Below are positions 1-9,853 of a stretch of DNA of 64,000 nt, piece after piece. The stretch comes from Boswellia sacra (taxonomy: Eukaryota > Streptophyta > Magnoliopsida > Sapindales > Burseraceae). The stretch lies in the NCBI GenBank assembly GCA_013180625.2, contig SNVD02013892.1:1-64000 (forward strand), given 5' to 3'. The first letter of the stretch is position 1. Each line of letters starts with the position of its first letter. The position numbers and the translations under genes were made by a program. The notes under the pieces are model-generated. The model ran no database searches. It was not told the origin of the DNA and saw only the letters and a list, made by a program, of their open reading frames with translations.

Positions 1-565
1 TGAACACTTAAATATGTATGTTTAATAAGAGCTCAGTTCATCATATTGCATTAATAGTGTCATTAAATTCCTCAACTTAAGCATATTTGTAGCATTTGCA
101 TCTTTGGAATTAATTCCTCTTAATTTTGGCTTTGTTACAGGTTCGGTAAAAAGGGCATAACTCTCTATTTATAGATCAGAATGGTGCAATTCTTAATGTT
201 TTGGAAAGTTGATTCAATTGTCTACAAGATTGCATTCACAAGCATCATCAAATTCAGGCTTTTAGTGGACCAAAATTGGGCTTGAAGTGAACCTATCTAC
301 AGTCTCAGCCCAGTCTGACCAGGCCTCAGTATTTGGATCGTATCTCTCAAAATACGTATCCAAATTGTACAAATCAATATGTTCTAGAAAGCTGAGAGAA
401 ATATCTACAACTTTCATGAAGACATGTGATTAAAATTCACAACATTTCGATGTCAAAATTGATGGTCAAAAGTCGGTGCCTAATGATCCCAATTGTCAAA
501 GATATTTACAACTAATATTTGACAATTATGCCTTGTAATTTGACAAGTTTGCCCCTGGATGTATC

Positions 566-573
566 TATAAATA
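566..573 (+). promoter_or_regulatory. TATA box of the Athila 5' LTR
   Basis: TATAAATA followed by GAGGTGCC; the same box is at 10423-10430 in the 3' LTR. It is the likely core promoter for the element's genomic RNA. The role is inferred from sequence and position. Confidence 0.65.
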
Positions 574-1270
574 GAGGTGCCTTGTGACCCATGAGGGCAT
601 CTTGGCCTTGGCTGGAACATTTTGGCTTTGGCTAGGATCTTGTATTGTGTTTTGTGTGTTTATGTTATTAATGAATTTCCTTTTTCTTGCCTTTTATTTT
701 CTTTCTATTATAATGTTCTTCTAATTTCTCTTTTGCTAAGGTGAAAGGGTGAAAAACTTGATATGAGAATAAGGATTCTCTAACCCTTAATATGTGCTTA
801 ATAATCTTAATCTTATAATGTTTATTCAATATGATTTATATTTAATTTCTTAATCAATCTTGACACCACTCGTAAAGTGGAGGTATTGATCCATTGTCGA
901 CAATCCTTGGCACATCAAATGCTTGGATCCTTTCTAGATGATGTATGGTTCTTCCTTACCGACACGAATCTAGTTAGGAACCTTGATTTGTTGTAGACAT
1001 ATGATGATTTGCACATTGGATGCTTGAACCCATTTACAAGTAGTTGTATAAATATTGTAGCGAAACAAATATTAAGTTTCATATAACTAAAACGGGTTCT
1101 ATCCATTATGTGATATATCAAGGGCGGACCCTAAACTTAGCTTTCATATTTTGTGTTGATCTTCTTGGTGTGATTCTCATTTATTATTTACGAACTTGTT
1201 CTTACTTATATTTGTTGATATTATCTTGTCATCTCTTTAAATCATCCACATCATATTGCTTAGTTTATAG

Positions 1271-1308
1271 CTGTCTCTTATACACATCTAGATGTGTATA
1301 AGAGACAG
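1271..1308. other. Nextera mate-pair junction adapter left in the assembly (artefact)
   Basis: The 38 bp are two Tn5 mosaic ends (AGATGTGTATAAGAGACAG) joined head to head as a perfect palindrome, the layout of the Nextera mate-pair circularisation junction. The 3' LTR has unrelated sequence here (11129-11162) between the same flanks. Conceptual translations across it give the familiar contaminant peptides LLYTS and MCIRDR. It is not plant DNA. Confidence 0.97.
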
Positions 1309-1384
1309 ACCCCGGACTCACCGGGTTTATTACTTCGACATTCTTATACTTGGGAGACAATCCTTTTTCGATGTGTCAAGTTTT

Positions 1385-1402
1385 TGGCGCCGTTGCCGGG
1401 GA
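1385..1402 (+). other. Primer binding site (tRNA-Asp type)
   Basis: TGGCGCCGTTGCCGGGGA begins six bases after the LTR end and is complementary to the 3' end of plant tRNA-Asp, the usual primer of Athila elements. This is where minus-strand DNA synthesis would start. Confidence 0.85.
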
Positions 1403-1689
1403 GGAGGGGTGTTTTTTCGGCTAAAAATTGGCGTGCAAAATTGTAAGCATTCTCTTTTCTATCTTAGATTAAATTTTTTTATTGTGTTCATCTTTTCCTC
1501 TCTTTTCTTCTTCTTTTCTTTGCATGGAAAATTTGGTCACGAAACATCTAGTGTAGACTTATTAGAAAAAAACATCACTTCCTTAGAAAACATAGCCGAC
1601 AATCATGAGGAATATTCAAGGAGAAGGGGACAAGCCGTTCGCAACAAAATGATCAAACTCAACGAATAAACCCTCAAAAGACTACATGA

Positions 1690-3288
1690 ATCGTAAGGAC
1701 TAGTGCACCATCTTGTGTAGTTTCTCCTCCAGATTCAATCCATTTCAATTTCAACCCAAGTTTTGTTCGACTTCTACCCACTTTTCATGGCCTTGACATG
1801 GAGAACCCATTTTCGCACTTGAAACTCTTTGAAGAGGTATGTAGCTCCTACAATGACCCAAATTGTAGCATAAACACCATTAGATTAAAGCTTTTTCCTT
1901 TTTCTTTAAAAGATAAAGCTAGAACATGGCTACAAAATTTGAGGTCGAATTCCTTCAGTTCATGGGATGAGATGAAACAACAATTTTTGAAAAAAAATTT
2001 TCCCACCCATAGAACAAATTCCCTTAAAAGACAAATTTATGATTTCTCTCAAAAGCAAGGAGAAACCCTTTACCAATGTTGGGATAGGTATAAGGAACTA
2101 CTTAATACCTGTCCTCACCATGGGTTTGAAACTTGGAGAATAGTTGCACATTTCTATGAAGGGTTAACACCTCAAGATAGGCAACTAGTGGAATTAATGT
2201 GTAATGGAGAAGTTAAAGAAAAAGACCCTGAGGAAGCACTTGACTTCCTAGATTCCTTGGCAGAAAAGGCACAAAATTGGGACACTGCTGGCACCTATGA
2301 GGTACCAAGCAAGGCCCAAACCTCGACATCCAATAGAGGTATTTACAACCTTAGGGAAAACCATGACCTTCAAGCCAAATTTGCATCCCTAGCTAGAAAA
2401 GTCGAGGCTCTAGAGATGAAAAAGAGTGGTCAATTGAAATCTATTCAAGAAAATGTCTGTAACATTTGTGATGACAATAACCATTCTACTAATGATTGCC
2501 CAACTTTGCCTGCCTTTAGGGAATGTCTTCATGAAGAAGCCAATGCCTTGAACACTTTCAAAAGGCCAAATCACAATCCATATTCACAAACCTACAATCC
2601 TGGTGGGAGAAATCATCCAAATTTTAGCTGGAAAAATGACAATCATGCACAATCTTCACAAGTCCCTTTTCAAACACGACAAAATTTTCAAAATTCTCAT
2701 GATCATGCTTATGCTCCTCCTCCTAGGAATGACTTTGAAGAGACATTGCATTCATTCATTACAAAGCAAGAGACTTTCAATAGTCAAACTGTTCAAACAT
2801 TAGCAAATTTGTCAGAAACTTTTGCAAAATTTGCATCTACATTTAGCATCCAAGAGAAGGGAAAATTTCCTTCTCAAACATTGCAAAACCCCAAAGATCA
2901 ATCTAACTCAAATGCAGGAAGTTCAAGTACCCATTACTTTGACCAAGCCAAGTCAGTCATGACCCTTCGCAATGGTAAAGTTGTTGAAAAACACATTCCT
3001 GACCCTTGTGAGAAAGAAGAAGAATCGATCTTTAAAGGGCAGGAAGAGGTTGCCAAACCAACACCTAGTGAAGAGGAAACCATATACTCATCTCTGCCTC
3101 CATTTCCTCAAGCATTAGCCACACAAAAGAAGCAAACTCACAATTCTGAAATCTTTGAAATTTTCAAACAGGTAAAGGTCAACATTCCCTTGCTTGATAT
3201 GATCAAACAGGTACCTTCTTATGCAAAATTTTTGAAAGACTTGTGCACTGTGAAAAGAAAATTGAATGTGAAAAAGAAGGCCTTCTAG
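1690..3288 (+). pseudogene. Athila-type gag (N-terminus broken)
   Basis: Encodes the capsid/nucleocapsid part of the element. The open frame runs from just after a TGA at 1687 to a TAG at 3286; the first ATG in it is at 1798, but the gag-like sequence (PTFHGLDMENPFSHL) clearly continues upstream of it. An earlier N-terminal piece lies in another frame and ends at a TAA at 1666-1668, so the true start is disrupted. Capsid core motifs (KARTWL, SWDEMKQQFLKKNFP, CPHHGFETWR) lie at residues 36-125 of the 1798 frame. A Cys/His cluster (CNIC-x6-H-x4-CP) near residue 220 looks like a zinc knuckle. The tail is Gln/Asn-rich. Confidence 0.85.
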
Positions 3289-3379
3289 CTGAGCAGGTAA
3301 GTGCTATTCTTCAAAATAATAATACAGTGAAATATAAGGATCCAGGTTGTCCTACAATTTCATGTGTTATTGGAGACCA

Positions 3380-5689
3380 TAAAATTGAACAAGCTTACTT
3401 GATCTTGGTGCTAGTGTGAATTTGCTTCCATACTCGGTTTTTCAAAAACTCAATCTAGGTGAGTTAAAACCGACTTCTGTGACTCTTTTGCTTGCTGATA
3501 GATCAATTAAAGTACCACGAGGAGTAGTAGAAGATGTGTTAGTTCAAGTCGATAAATTCATTTACCCAGTAGATTTTATTGTCTTGGACACACAACCAGT
3601 GGAAGTATGTAATTCAATTCCTGTCATTTTAGGGCATCCATTTCTAGCTACTCTAATGCTTTGATTAATTGCAGGAATGGAGTCATGAAGCTATCGTTTG
3701 GGAACATGACATTGGAACTTAATGTTTTCAATATGTGCAAACAACCACATGAAGAAGAAGATGAAATTGAGGAGGCCAATATGATCGAAACTATTGTGGA
3801 AGATCACATCCAAAAGGGAGTTCTTCTGACCTTTGGAAACTTGTTTAAGCGGAATTAGTAGAAATTCAAGTCAGGAACTAGAACATGATCTTTCCTAATA
3901 TGGTTCTTTGCGCGATGTGCCCAAGGTGTGGAAAAAGGCTCAAAATCAAGATTTGAAGAATTGGGGCAGATGATTGAAAGCAAGGAAGATGAAGCTCCCA
4001 AGCTAGAATTGAAGCCCTTACCTGAAGGACTGAAATATGCATATCTTGGGGAGAATCAGACATATCGGGTGGTAATTTCTTCATCCCTCACATGCGAGCA
4101 ACAAGGTAAGTTGATAGAAGTGCTTAAAAGGCATAAAAAAGCAATCGGGTGGACTTTAAAAGATATAAAAGGCATTAACCCTTTAATTTGCACACATAGA
4201 ATACATTTAGAGGAAAATGTCAAAACATCTCAACAACCTCAAAGGAGATTAAATCCACACATGAAAGAGGTCATCAGGGCTGAAGTTCTCAAACTACTGA
4301 TGTGGGAATTATCTATCCTATTTCTGATAGTAAGTGGGTAAGCCCTACACAAGTAGTACCTAAAAAATCTGGCATTACAGTTGTTAAAAATGAAAAGGGG
4401 GAATCATTGCCAACTCGTGTCTCATCTAGTTGGAGGATGTGCATTGATTATAGAAAATTAAATGCTATCACTAGAAAAGACCATTTTCCCTTACCCTTCC
4501 TTGACCAAATTCTTGAAAGAGTAGCAGGAAACCCCTACTATTGCTTTCTTGATGGATACTCAGGCTACTATCAAATTCCCATTGCACTTGAAGACTAAGA
4601 AAAGACCACATTCACGTGCCCCTTTGGCACTTTTGCATTTAAGAGAATGCCTTTTGGACTTTGTAATGCTCCAGCTACTTTTCAAAGATGCATGCTAAGC
4701 ATTTTTAGTGATATGGTCGAGCATTGTTTAGAAGTTTTCATGGATGATCTAACTGTCTCTGGAAACTCTTTTGATAATTGTCTTGGAAACTTAGAAAAAG
4801 TCCTAAAAAGGTGTGTAGAAAAAGGTCTTCTTTTGAATTGGGAAAAATGTCATTATATGGTCACTTCGGGAATTGTCTTAGGTCATGTGGTGTCTTCTAA
4901 AGGAATTGAAGTGGACAAAGCAAAAGTGGAATTAATTTCCCATTTGCCTCCACCAAAAACAGTTAAAGAGGTCTGTTCATTCTTAGGGCATGCTGGATTT
5001 TATAGGAGGTTCATAAGAAATTTTAGTGCTATATCTAAACCTCTTTGTAACCTCTTAATAAAAGATACTTCCTTTGAATGGACTCAAGAATGTCAAAATG
5101 CCTTTGATACACTAATTGGACTTTTAACAACTGCTCCAATTATGCAATCTCCTGATTGGTCCTTGCCTTTTGAATTGATGTGTGATGCAAGTGACTATGC
5201 CGTTGGTGCTGTCTTAGGACAAAGAAAAGAAGGTAAGCCTTATGTAATATACTATGCAAGTAGGACTTTAAATGATGCACAAATGAATTACACAACAACT
5301 GAGAAAGAACTACTTGCAGTAGTATTTGCATTGTACAAATTTCGATCTTATTTAATTGGCTCTCCAACAATTGTTTACACTGACCATGCAGCTGTGAGAT
5401 ATTTAATGACTAAACAGGATGCAAACCTAGATTGATACGGTGGATCTTATTGCTCCAAGAATTCAACATCACAATAAAGGATAAGAAAGGAGCCGAAAAT
5501 GTCGTTGCTGATCATCTTTCAAGACTAACGACAGAGACATTAATTGAAACTTCACCTATCAATGATTCTTTTCCTGATGAATTTTTATTTTCCGTTGCTA
5601 CTGTACCTTGGTTTGCTAACATTGTAAATTTTCTTGCGAAGGGAAAATGCCACCTCATTGGAATGCTCAAGACAAAAGAAAATTTTTAA
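3380..5689 (+). pseudogene. Athila-type protease, reverse transcriptase and RNase H, frameshifted
   Basis: Protease is recognised at about 3400-3670 by the DLGASVNLLP active-site region (D-L-G, normal for Athila). RT spans about 4290-4960: SDSKWVSP, WRMCIDYRKLN, GYSGYYQI, MPFGLCNAPATFQRC and the catalytic FMDDL at 4738-4752. RNase H follows at about 5160-5530 (MCDASDYAVGAVLG, TTTEKELLAVVFAL, YTDHAA). The frame is broken near 3660, 4290, 5430 and 5690, and a TAA at 4597 replaces the glutamine expected after IALED. The breaks could be decay or base-calling errors, since the same element carries an adapter artefact. As written it cannot make one polyprotein. Confidence 0.85.
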
Positions 5690-6892
5690 CCGAGGTGAAA
5701 AATTTTTACTGGGATGACCCATATCTGTTCAAATATTGTCCAGACCAAATAATGAGAAGATGCATACCCGACAATGAGGTAAGTAGTGTCATTAACTTTT
5801 GTCATTCTGAAGCATGTGGAGGACATTTTTCATCTAGAAAAACAGCTGCTAAGATCTTACAATGTGGATTTTATTGGCCCACCTTATTTAAAGATGCACA
5901 TGCATTTTGCAAAACGTGTGAAAATTGTCAAAAATTGGGATCCATTTCAAAAAGAAACATGATGCCTTTGAATCCCATTCTTGTTGTTGAAATCTTTGAT
6001 TGTTGGGGTATTGATTTTATGGGACCCTTTCCATCGTCATTTGGTTTTGTGTATATCCTTGTTGCAGTAGACTATGTTTCAAAATGGGTCGAGGCAATTC
6101 CGTGTCGAAACAATGACCACAAAACAGTTGTCAAATTCTTGAAAGAGAATATCTTGAGTAGATTTGGAATTCCTCGAGCCATTATTAGTGATGGGGGTAC
6201 GCATTTTTGTAATAAACCATTTGAAACCTTAATGAAGAAATATGGAATAACCCATAAAATTTCTACACCTTATCACCCACAAACAAGTGGACAAGTTGAA
6301 TTAGCTAATAGGGAGATAAAACAGATCTTAGAAAAAACGGTTAACCCAAATCGTAAAGATTGGTCTTTAAGACTTAATGATGCACTTTGGGCTTACCGAA
6401 CTGCTTTCAAAACATCATTGGGAATGTCTCCTTATAGACTAGTTTATGGAAAACCTTGTCACTTGCCTGTGGAAATTGAGCATAAAGCTTATTGGGCCAT
6501 TAAAACATTCAACACAAATTTGAATGATGCTTGCAAGTTACGAAAACTCCAACTGAGTGAACTTGAAGAAATCAGGAATGAGGCTTATGAAAATTCTAAA
6601 ATCTACAAAGAAAAAATGAAGGTTTTTCATGACAAATTTATTGTTAGAAAATCTTTTGAACCTTCACAAAAAGTTCTTTTGTATGATTCAAGATTGCATT
6701 TATTTCCTGGTAAACTTCGGTCACGTTGGACTGGGCCTTTCATTGTTAAAAATGTTTTCCCTCATGGAGCAGTTGAAATTGAGAACCCAAAGAATGGTCA
6801 ATGTGTTTAAAGTTAATGGACAACGGTTAAAACCATTCTTTGAAAATTTTGACCAAAATGAAGAGTCCATTGCTTTAGTCGATCCTTTTTAA
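5647..6892 (+). pseudogene. Athila-type integrase, nearly intact but cut from upstream pol
   Basis: The integrase inserts element DNA into the host genome. A frame open from 5647 to about 6810 has the H-H-C-C zinc domain ([18 protein letters not shown]), a D-D-E core ([32 protein letters not shown]) and a C-terminal domain ([10 protein letters not shown]). A one-base shift near 6810 moves the last 25 or so residues to another frame ending at 6892. No chromodomain is present, as expected for Athila. It is separated from RNase H by a frameshift near 5690. Confidence 0.87.
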
Positions 6893-7013
6893 GGATTGAT
6901 TTTTCCCGGTCAAGTGGCGGATACGGTACTCCGTGACTATTAAAGTCGGTTTTTCAGTTCCCTAAAAAACTGTTGCTTGCATCCATTTTCTTTTCCTCTC
7001 TCATTTTCTTCGC
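6893..7013 (+). promoter_or_regulatory. Leader between integrase and accessory ORFs with candidate 3' splice site
   Basis: Contains GTCGGTTTTTCAG at 6944-6956, a good plant 3' splice site, 58 bp ahead of the next ATG. Athila-type elements are thought to express their downstream env-like ORF from spliced subgenomic RNA, so this could be the acceptor for the accessory genes. No transcript evidence. Confidence 0.4.
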
Positions 7014-7181
7014 ATGGACACCATTCTCTCCAAATTGCACAAACATTTTCCCTCTCTTCCTCAAAATGATTTGCTTAAAATTTACAAAGCTCGTGCAGAA
7101 AGACTAAGGTTGTTGATGCGTAAGGGTATTCCTGCTGATTTAAGATGGTTAATTGAAGCCAAGGTTTCGATTTTCTTATGA
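7014..7181 (+). CDS. 55-aa basic peptide, unknown function (accessory ORF 1)
   Basis: ATG at 7014, TGA at 7179-7181. The peptide starts MDTILSKLHK and has a lysine/arginine-rich amphipathic centre (residues 22-37, KIYKARAERLRLLMRK) and a hydrophobic C-terminus. I do not recognise it. It lies between integrase and the cysteine-rich ORF, in a different frame from the latter with only 25 bp between them, so both could be read from one mRNA by leaky scanning, or this could be its upstream ORF. A very short intron joining the two would be only about 50 bp, too short for plants. It may be chance; there is no codon or homology evidence. Confidence 0.4.
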   Translation: MDTILSKLHKHFPSLPQNDLLKIYKARAERLRLLMRKGIPADLRWLIEAKVSIFL

Positions 7182-7206
7182 ATTTTCAGATAATCTTGTT
7201 TCTCAC

Positions 7207-7563
7207 ATGCCAGGTATGGGAAAAAGCTCTTACGCCAAAAAGCGAAGAGCGAAAAGGTTACAAGTTTGTCCCAAATGTGCAAGATGGACTTGTAACCAGC
7301 GTTGCCGCTCCTTGGGATATTTGTCTAATAATCGAGAGGATAAACTACAGTTCATCAAGAATGGACTGAGTAGGGAGTCTTTGGATGATATCCGAGTGAC
7401 TCTTGAGACGCATTCTTGTGGACTTGTGCAGCGTGAAATTTTTAATTTGTGGACACAATTCCGAGATGAGCAGGAACGCTATAGTCTTGGGAATCTGACT
7501 CAAAACGACCCTGTTTGCCAGTTTATAAGAAAACTGGATGGGAAGCATATCCCCAACTCATAG
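7207..7563 (+). CDS. 118-aa basic cysteine-rich protein, viral nucleic-acid-binding-protein-like (accessory ORF 2)
   Basis: ATG at 7207 (a second in-frame Met is codon 4); stop at 7561-7563. Residues 5-17 form G-K-S-x2-A followed by an arginine/lysine run, then a C-x2-C-x4-C-x3-C cluster (C21, C24, C29, C33), then a DKLQFIKNG segment. A basic patch directly before four cysteines is the signature of the small nucleic-acid-binding proteins of Betaflexiviridae (carla-, viti- and trichoviruses), several of which suppress RNA silencing; the DKLQFIKNG segment also looks vitivirus-like to me. Residues 60-118 I do not recognise. The ORF is intact beside a broken pol. Capture from a plant RNA virus, or shared ancestry, is inference; no search was run. 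Confidence 0.6.
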   Translation: MPGMGKSSYAKKRRAKRLQVCPKCARWTCNQRCRSLGYLSNNREDKLQFIKNGLSRESLDDIRVTLETHSCGLVQREIFNLWTQFRDEQERYSLGNLTQNDPVCQFIRKLDGKHIPNS

Positions 7564-7862
7564 AAGGTGTTTAAGCCGTTTCTGGACGTAAAACCAGAGG
7601 AAGATGTGAGCCACAGTCACAACTACCTGTACATATGCATGCGTGCCATCATTTTTGAATTTTAATACCTCATAGCTGTCATTTTTGAATTTGTATCTTT
7701 TGTTTGACTTATGTGTCTTATTTCATCATCTTTTGAATTTTTATGCATTATTGTCAAATTTTGCTACCTAGATAGATATCATCATTAGCATACCTTTTTG
7801 CACTCCATAAATACCACATCTCTTGTTCTTTTCTTCACACATAGTTAGAGAGTTGCATAGAC
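7564..7862 (+). promoter_or_regulatory. Spacer with possible promoter for the LOG-like gene
   Basis: AT-rich, no ORF. ATAAATA at 7807-7813 lies 50 bp before the LOG start codon, with a pyrimidine-rich stretch (TCTTGTTCTTTTCTTC) between, which is a reasonable TATA box and leader arrangement. The gene might thus be transcribed on its own rather than only from the LTR. Not proven. Confidence 0.35.
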
Positions 7863-8513
7863 ATGGAGGGAACTTCAAAACGTCGAATCCAAAGGATATG
7901 TGTATTCTGTGGATCCCGACCGGGTAAAAGTGAGGAGTTTATACAAGTAGCAAATTACCTTGGTAGACTACTGGCTGAAAGAAAGATTCATGTGGTTTAT
8001 GGGGGAGGTAGCCTCGGGTTAATGGGTTGCGTATCAACAGCTGCACATGTAGGAGGTAGTCAAGTATTAGGAGTTATTCCTAAAGCTTTGGCTGTAGAAA
8101 GCATTGTTGGAAAAACGGTTAGGAAGGAGTTACAGGTCTCCTCTATGCATGAACGCATGGCACATATGCTCATCAATTCAGATGCCTTTATTGCTTTACC
8201 AGGTGGCTTTGGCACTCTTGAAGAAATTTTTCAAATTGCCTCTTGGGCCCAACTGAATCTCCATCAAAAACCCATAGGTTTGTTGAATGTTAAAAATTTC
8301 TTTGATCCTTTGATAAGTTTTGTTGATGCAGCTGTGGAACAAAATTTTATCCCTCATTCAGCGAGAAAGATCCTTATTTCTGCCACTTCTGCTGGTGAGT
8401 TACTTGACAAATTACAAGAAGTTGAGTATGAACCTGACCCAGCTAGTACTCAAATTAATTGGGCAGGAGGGCAAAACAAAAAGTGCAAATTGGATCTGAA
8501 TCTCCGTTTATAA
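7863..8513 (+). CDS. LOG: LOG-family cytokinin riboside 5'-monophosphate phosphoribohydrolase inside a retrotransposon
   Basis: Predicted to release active cytokinin bases from their riboside monophosphates, in one step, in cytosol or nucleus. The 216-aa frame is uninterrupted and full length for the family. Seen: RICVFCGS at 11-18, YGGGSLGLMG at 46-55, GVIPKAL at 70-76, MHERMAHM at 95-102 with the catalytic-position Arg98, and PGGFGTLEE at 113-121 with the catalytic glutamate. Residues 200-216 extend past the usual fold with KKCK and an LDLNLRL end (EAR-type LxLxL). Host LOG genes have several introns; this copy has none, which points to capture from mRNA. It lies 299 bp after the cysteine-rich ORF and upstream of the element's 3' untranslated region. 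Divergence from ordinary plant LOGs looks substantial. Function in planta is inferred. Confidence 0.9.
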   Translation: MEGTSKRRIQRICVFCGSRPGKSEEFIQVANYLGRLLAERKIHVVYGGGSLGLMGCVSTAAHVGGSQVLGVIPKALAVESIVGKTVRKELQVSSMHERMAHMLINSDAFIALPGGFGTLEEIFQIASWAQLNLHQKPIGLLNVKNFFDPLISFVDAAVEQNFIPHSARKILISATSAGELLDKLQEVEYEPDPASTQINWAGGQNKKCKLDLNLRL

Positions 8514-9853
8514 TTTTTTCTTGTCCTTTATTTTATTTTATTTTAGCATGTTATTTTATGAGTCTTTCAGGTCATCTCTCTTGAATAACAGAAGCTTCAG
8601 GTAATGTCTCCTATACTTTATCTCTCTACATTTAAACATTGAGGACAATGTTTCATTTGGTTGGGGGGGAAGGATAGTAGACATAAGTGTGTCTTGAAAT
8701 TTTATTTTTTCTTGCAAAAAAAAAAAAAGCGAGTTAGTAATTAGATTCAGAGTGCGGTGTAAGGAGTTCAAATCCTCTTGAGACGCATTCTGGGTCAGGA
8801 ATGGCAGAGTATGGAGGGCCAGTTTGAACTCTTGAAACCCATTCTAACCAATTTGTCATTTTATTTTGATCTTATGAACTCATTTTAGCTAACTTGATAT
8901 TATTTAGTTGATTTTGAATTTTATAACAAGAGGTCTTATTCATTTCACTTTGAATTATTCAAATCTATGAACTCTCACAACCTTATCATTTAAAAAAAAA
9001 ATTGTGTGCTTATGTACTCATTAAGCAAGTATTCATGAACCTTTCTTCACACACACACACATACCTTGATGCATGATTGTGGGTGGCAAAATGAAATGTT
9101 GTAATAGTTGAGTTCTTTTGTTTTGTTTAGGATAACAACACAAAGGAAGGGGAAAGCAAAAAAAAAAAAAGAAAAAAAAATAGCAATTGTGGATAAAGTT
9201 TGTTCTCGTAGCCTCCTTAATTCGAGCAATTAAGCCCGAGGGGTGCCTTAACACCTAATACCCTAAGACCAACTGGTTTGGGAGCTATTGGCCCAAAGCT
9301 CGCTACATGGATTAAGGAGAAAGCTTAATGGGATTGAACATTGCACTATCCATAAGTTTCTAAGCAAAAATAAAGCATCGGCAACCCGAGTCGTTAAGCT
9401 CGAAGGGGTGTCTTAACACCTAATGCCCTAAGGCCAACTGGTCTGGGAGCCATTAGCCTAAGGCTCGCTACATGGGTTAAAGATGCACTCTTTCAAAAAA
9501 AAACAAAAAACAAAACAAAACAAAAAACAAAAAACACATATATATATAAAATAAATGAATGCCCCCTACCTAAAGTTGTTAGCCTTAACAAATATTAGAA
9601 CCGATATGGCTTCTTTCTAATAAGCCCATAGTCATGTGTTGACTGAGCACAAAAAGGAGGTTTATTGATATCTTGACTGAAGGGTACATGAGTCATAAAA
9701 AAAATAATAATAATAATTGGTTGAGAGTTTGTTTATTTGGATAAAATCAAGGAGAGTGCAATAATGACCACCTTGGATGGAAAATTCTATAAATCACTTC
9801 TAAATAATAACGCTTTAATTGCTAGGGACTAGCAATAAGCTAGTTGGGGGGTG
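8514..9853 (+). other. Athila 3' untranslated region with two polypurine-like tracts
   Basis: No credible gene. CATTGAGGACAATG followed by TTGGTTGGGGGGGAAGG (about 8637-8674) resembles the conserved tract found after the env-like gene of Athila elements. The polypurine tract proper (TTGGGGGGTG, 9844-9853) abuts the 3' LTR. Poly(A) runs at 8707, 9160 and 9500 and the pair of direct repeats at 9222-9480 also lie here. Confidence 0.7.
9222..9480 (+). repeat. Two direct repeats of about 92 bp in the Athila 3' UTR
   Basis: Copies at about 9222-9313 and 9387-9480 share GGGGTG-CTTAACACCTAAT, ACCAACTGG and GCTCGCTACATGG blocks with scattered differences. Similar repeated blocks before the 3' LTR are common in Athila elements. 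Confidence 0.75.

Larger units (their letters stand above)
1..1378 (+). repeat. 5' LTR of the Athila-like element (first about 3 bases outside window)
   Basis: It aligns throughout with 9857-11233 and ends in TGTCA directly before the primer site. It holds a TATA box at 566-573. About 34 bp of genuine LTR around 1271 are replaced by a sequencing adapter, and the stretch from about 1040 to 1150 has several small indels relative to the 3' copy, suggesting weak consensus here. Confidence 0.93.

Noticed and set aside
1271..1308. Bacterial Tn5/IS50 end or a natural palindrome
   Set aside because: Exact match to two mosaic ends back to back with nothing else of Tn5, in a plant LTR; the library-adapter explanation is complete.
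1044..1669. ORFs of 85 and 125 codons around the 5' LTR end
   Set aside because: Both read through the adapter and the primer site; the homologous 3' LTR does not preserve them.
7164..7215. Intron joining the 55-aa ORF to the cysteine-rich ORF
   Set aside because: GT and AG are present but the intron would be about 50 bp, below the usual plant minimum.
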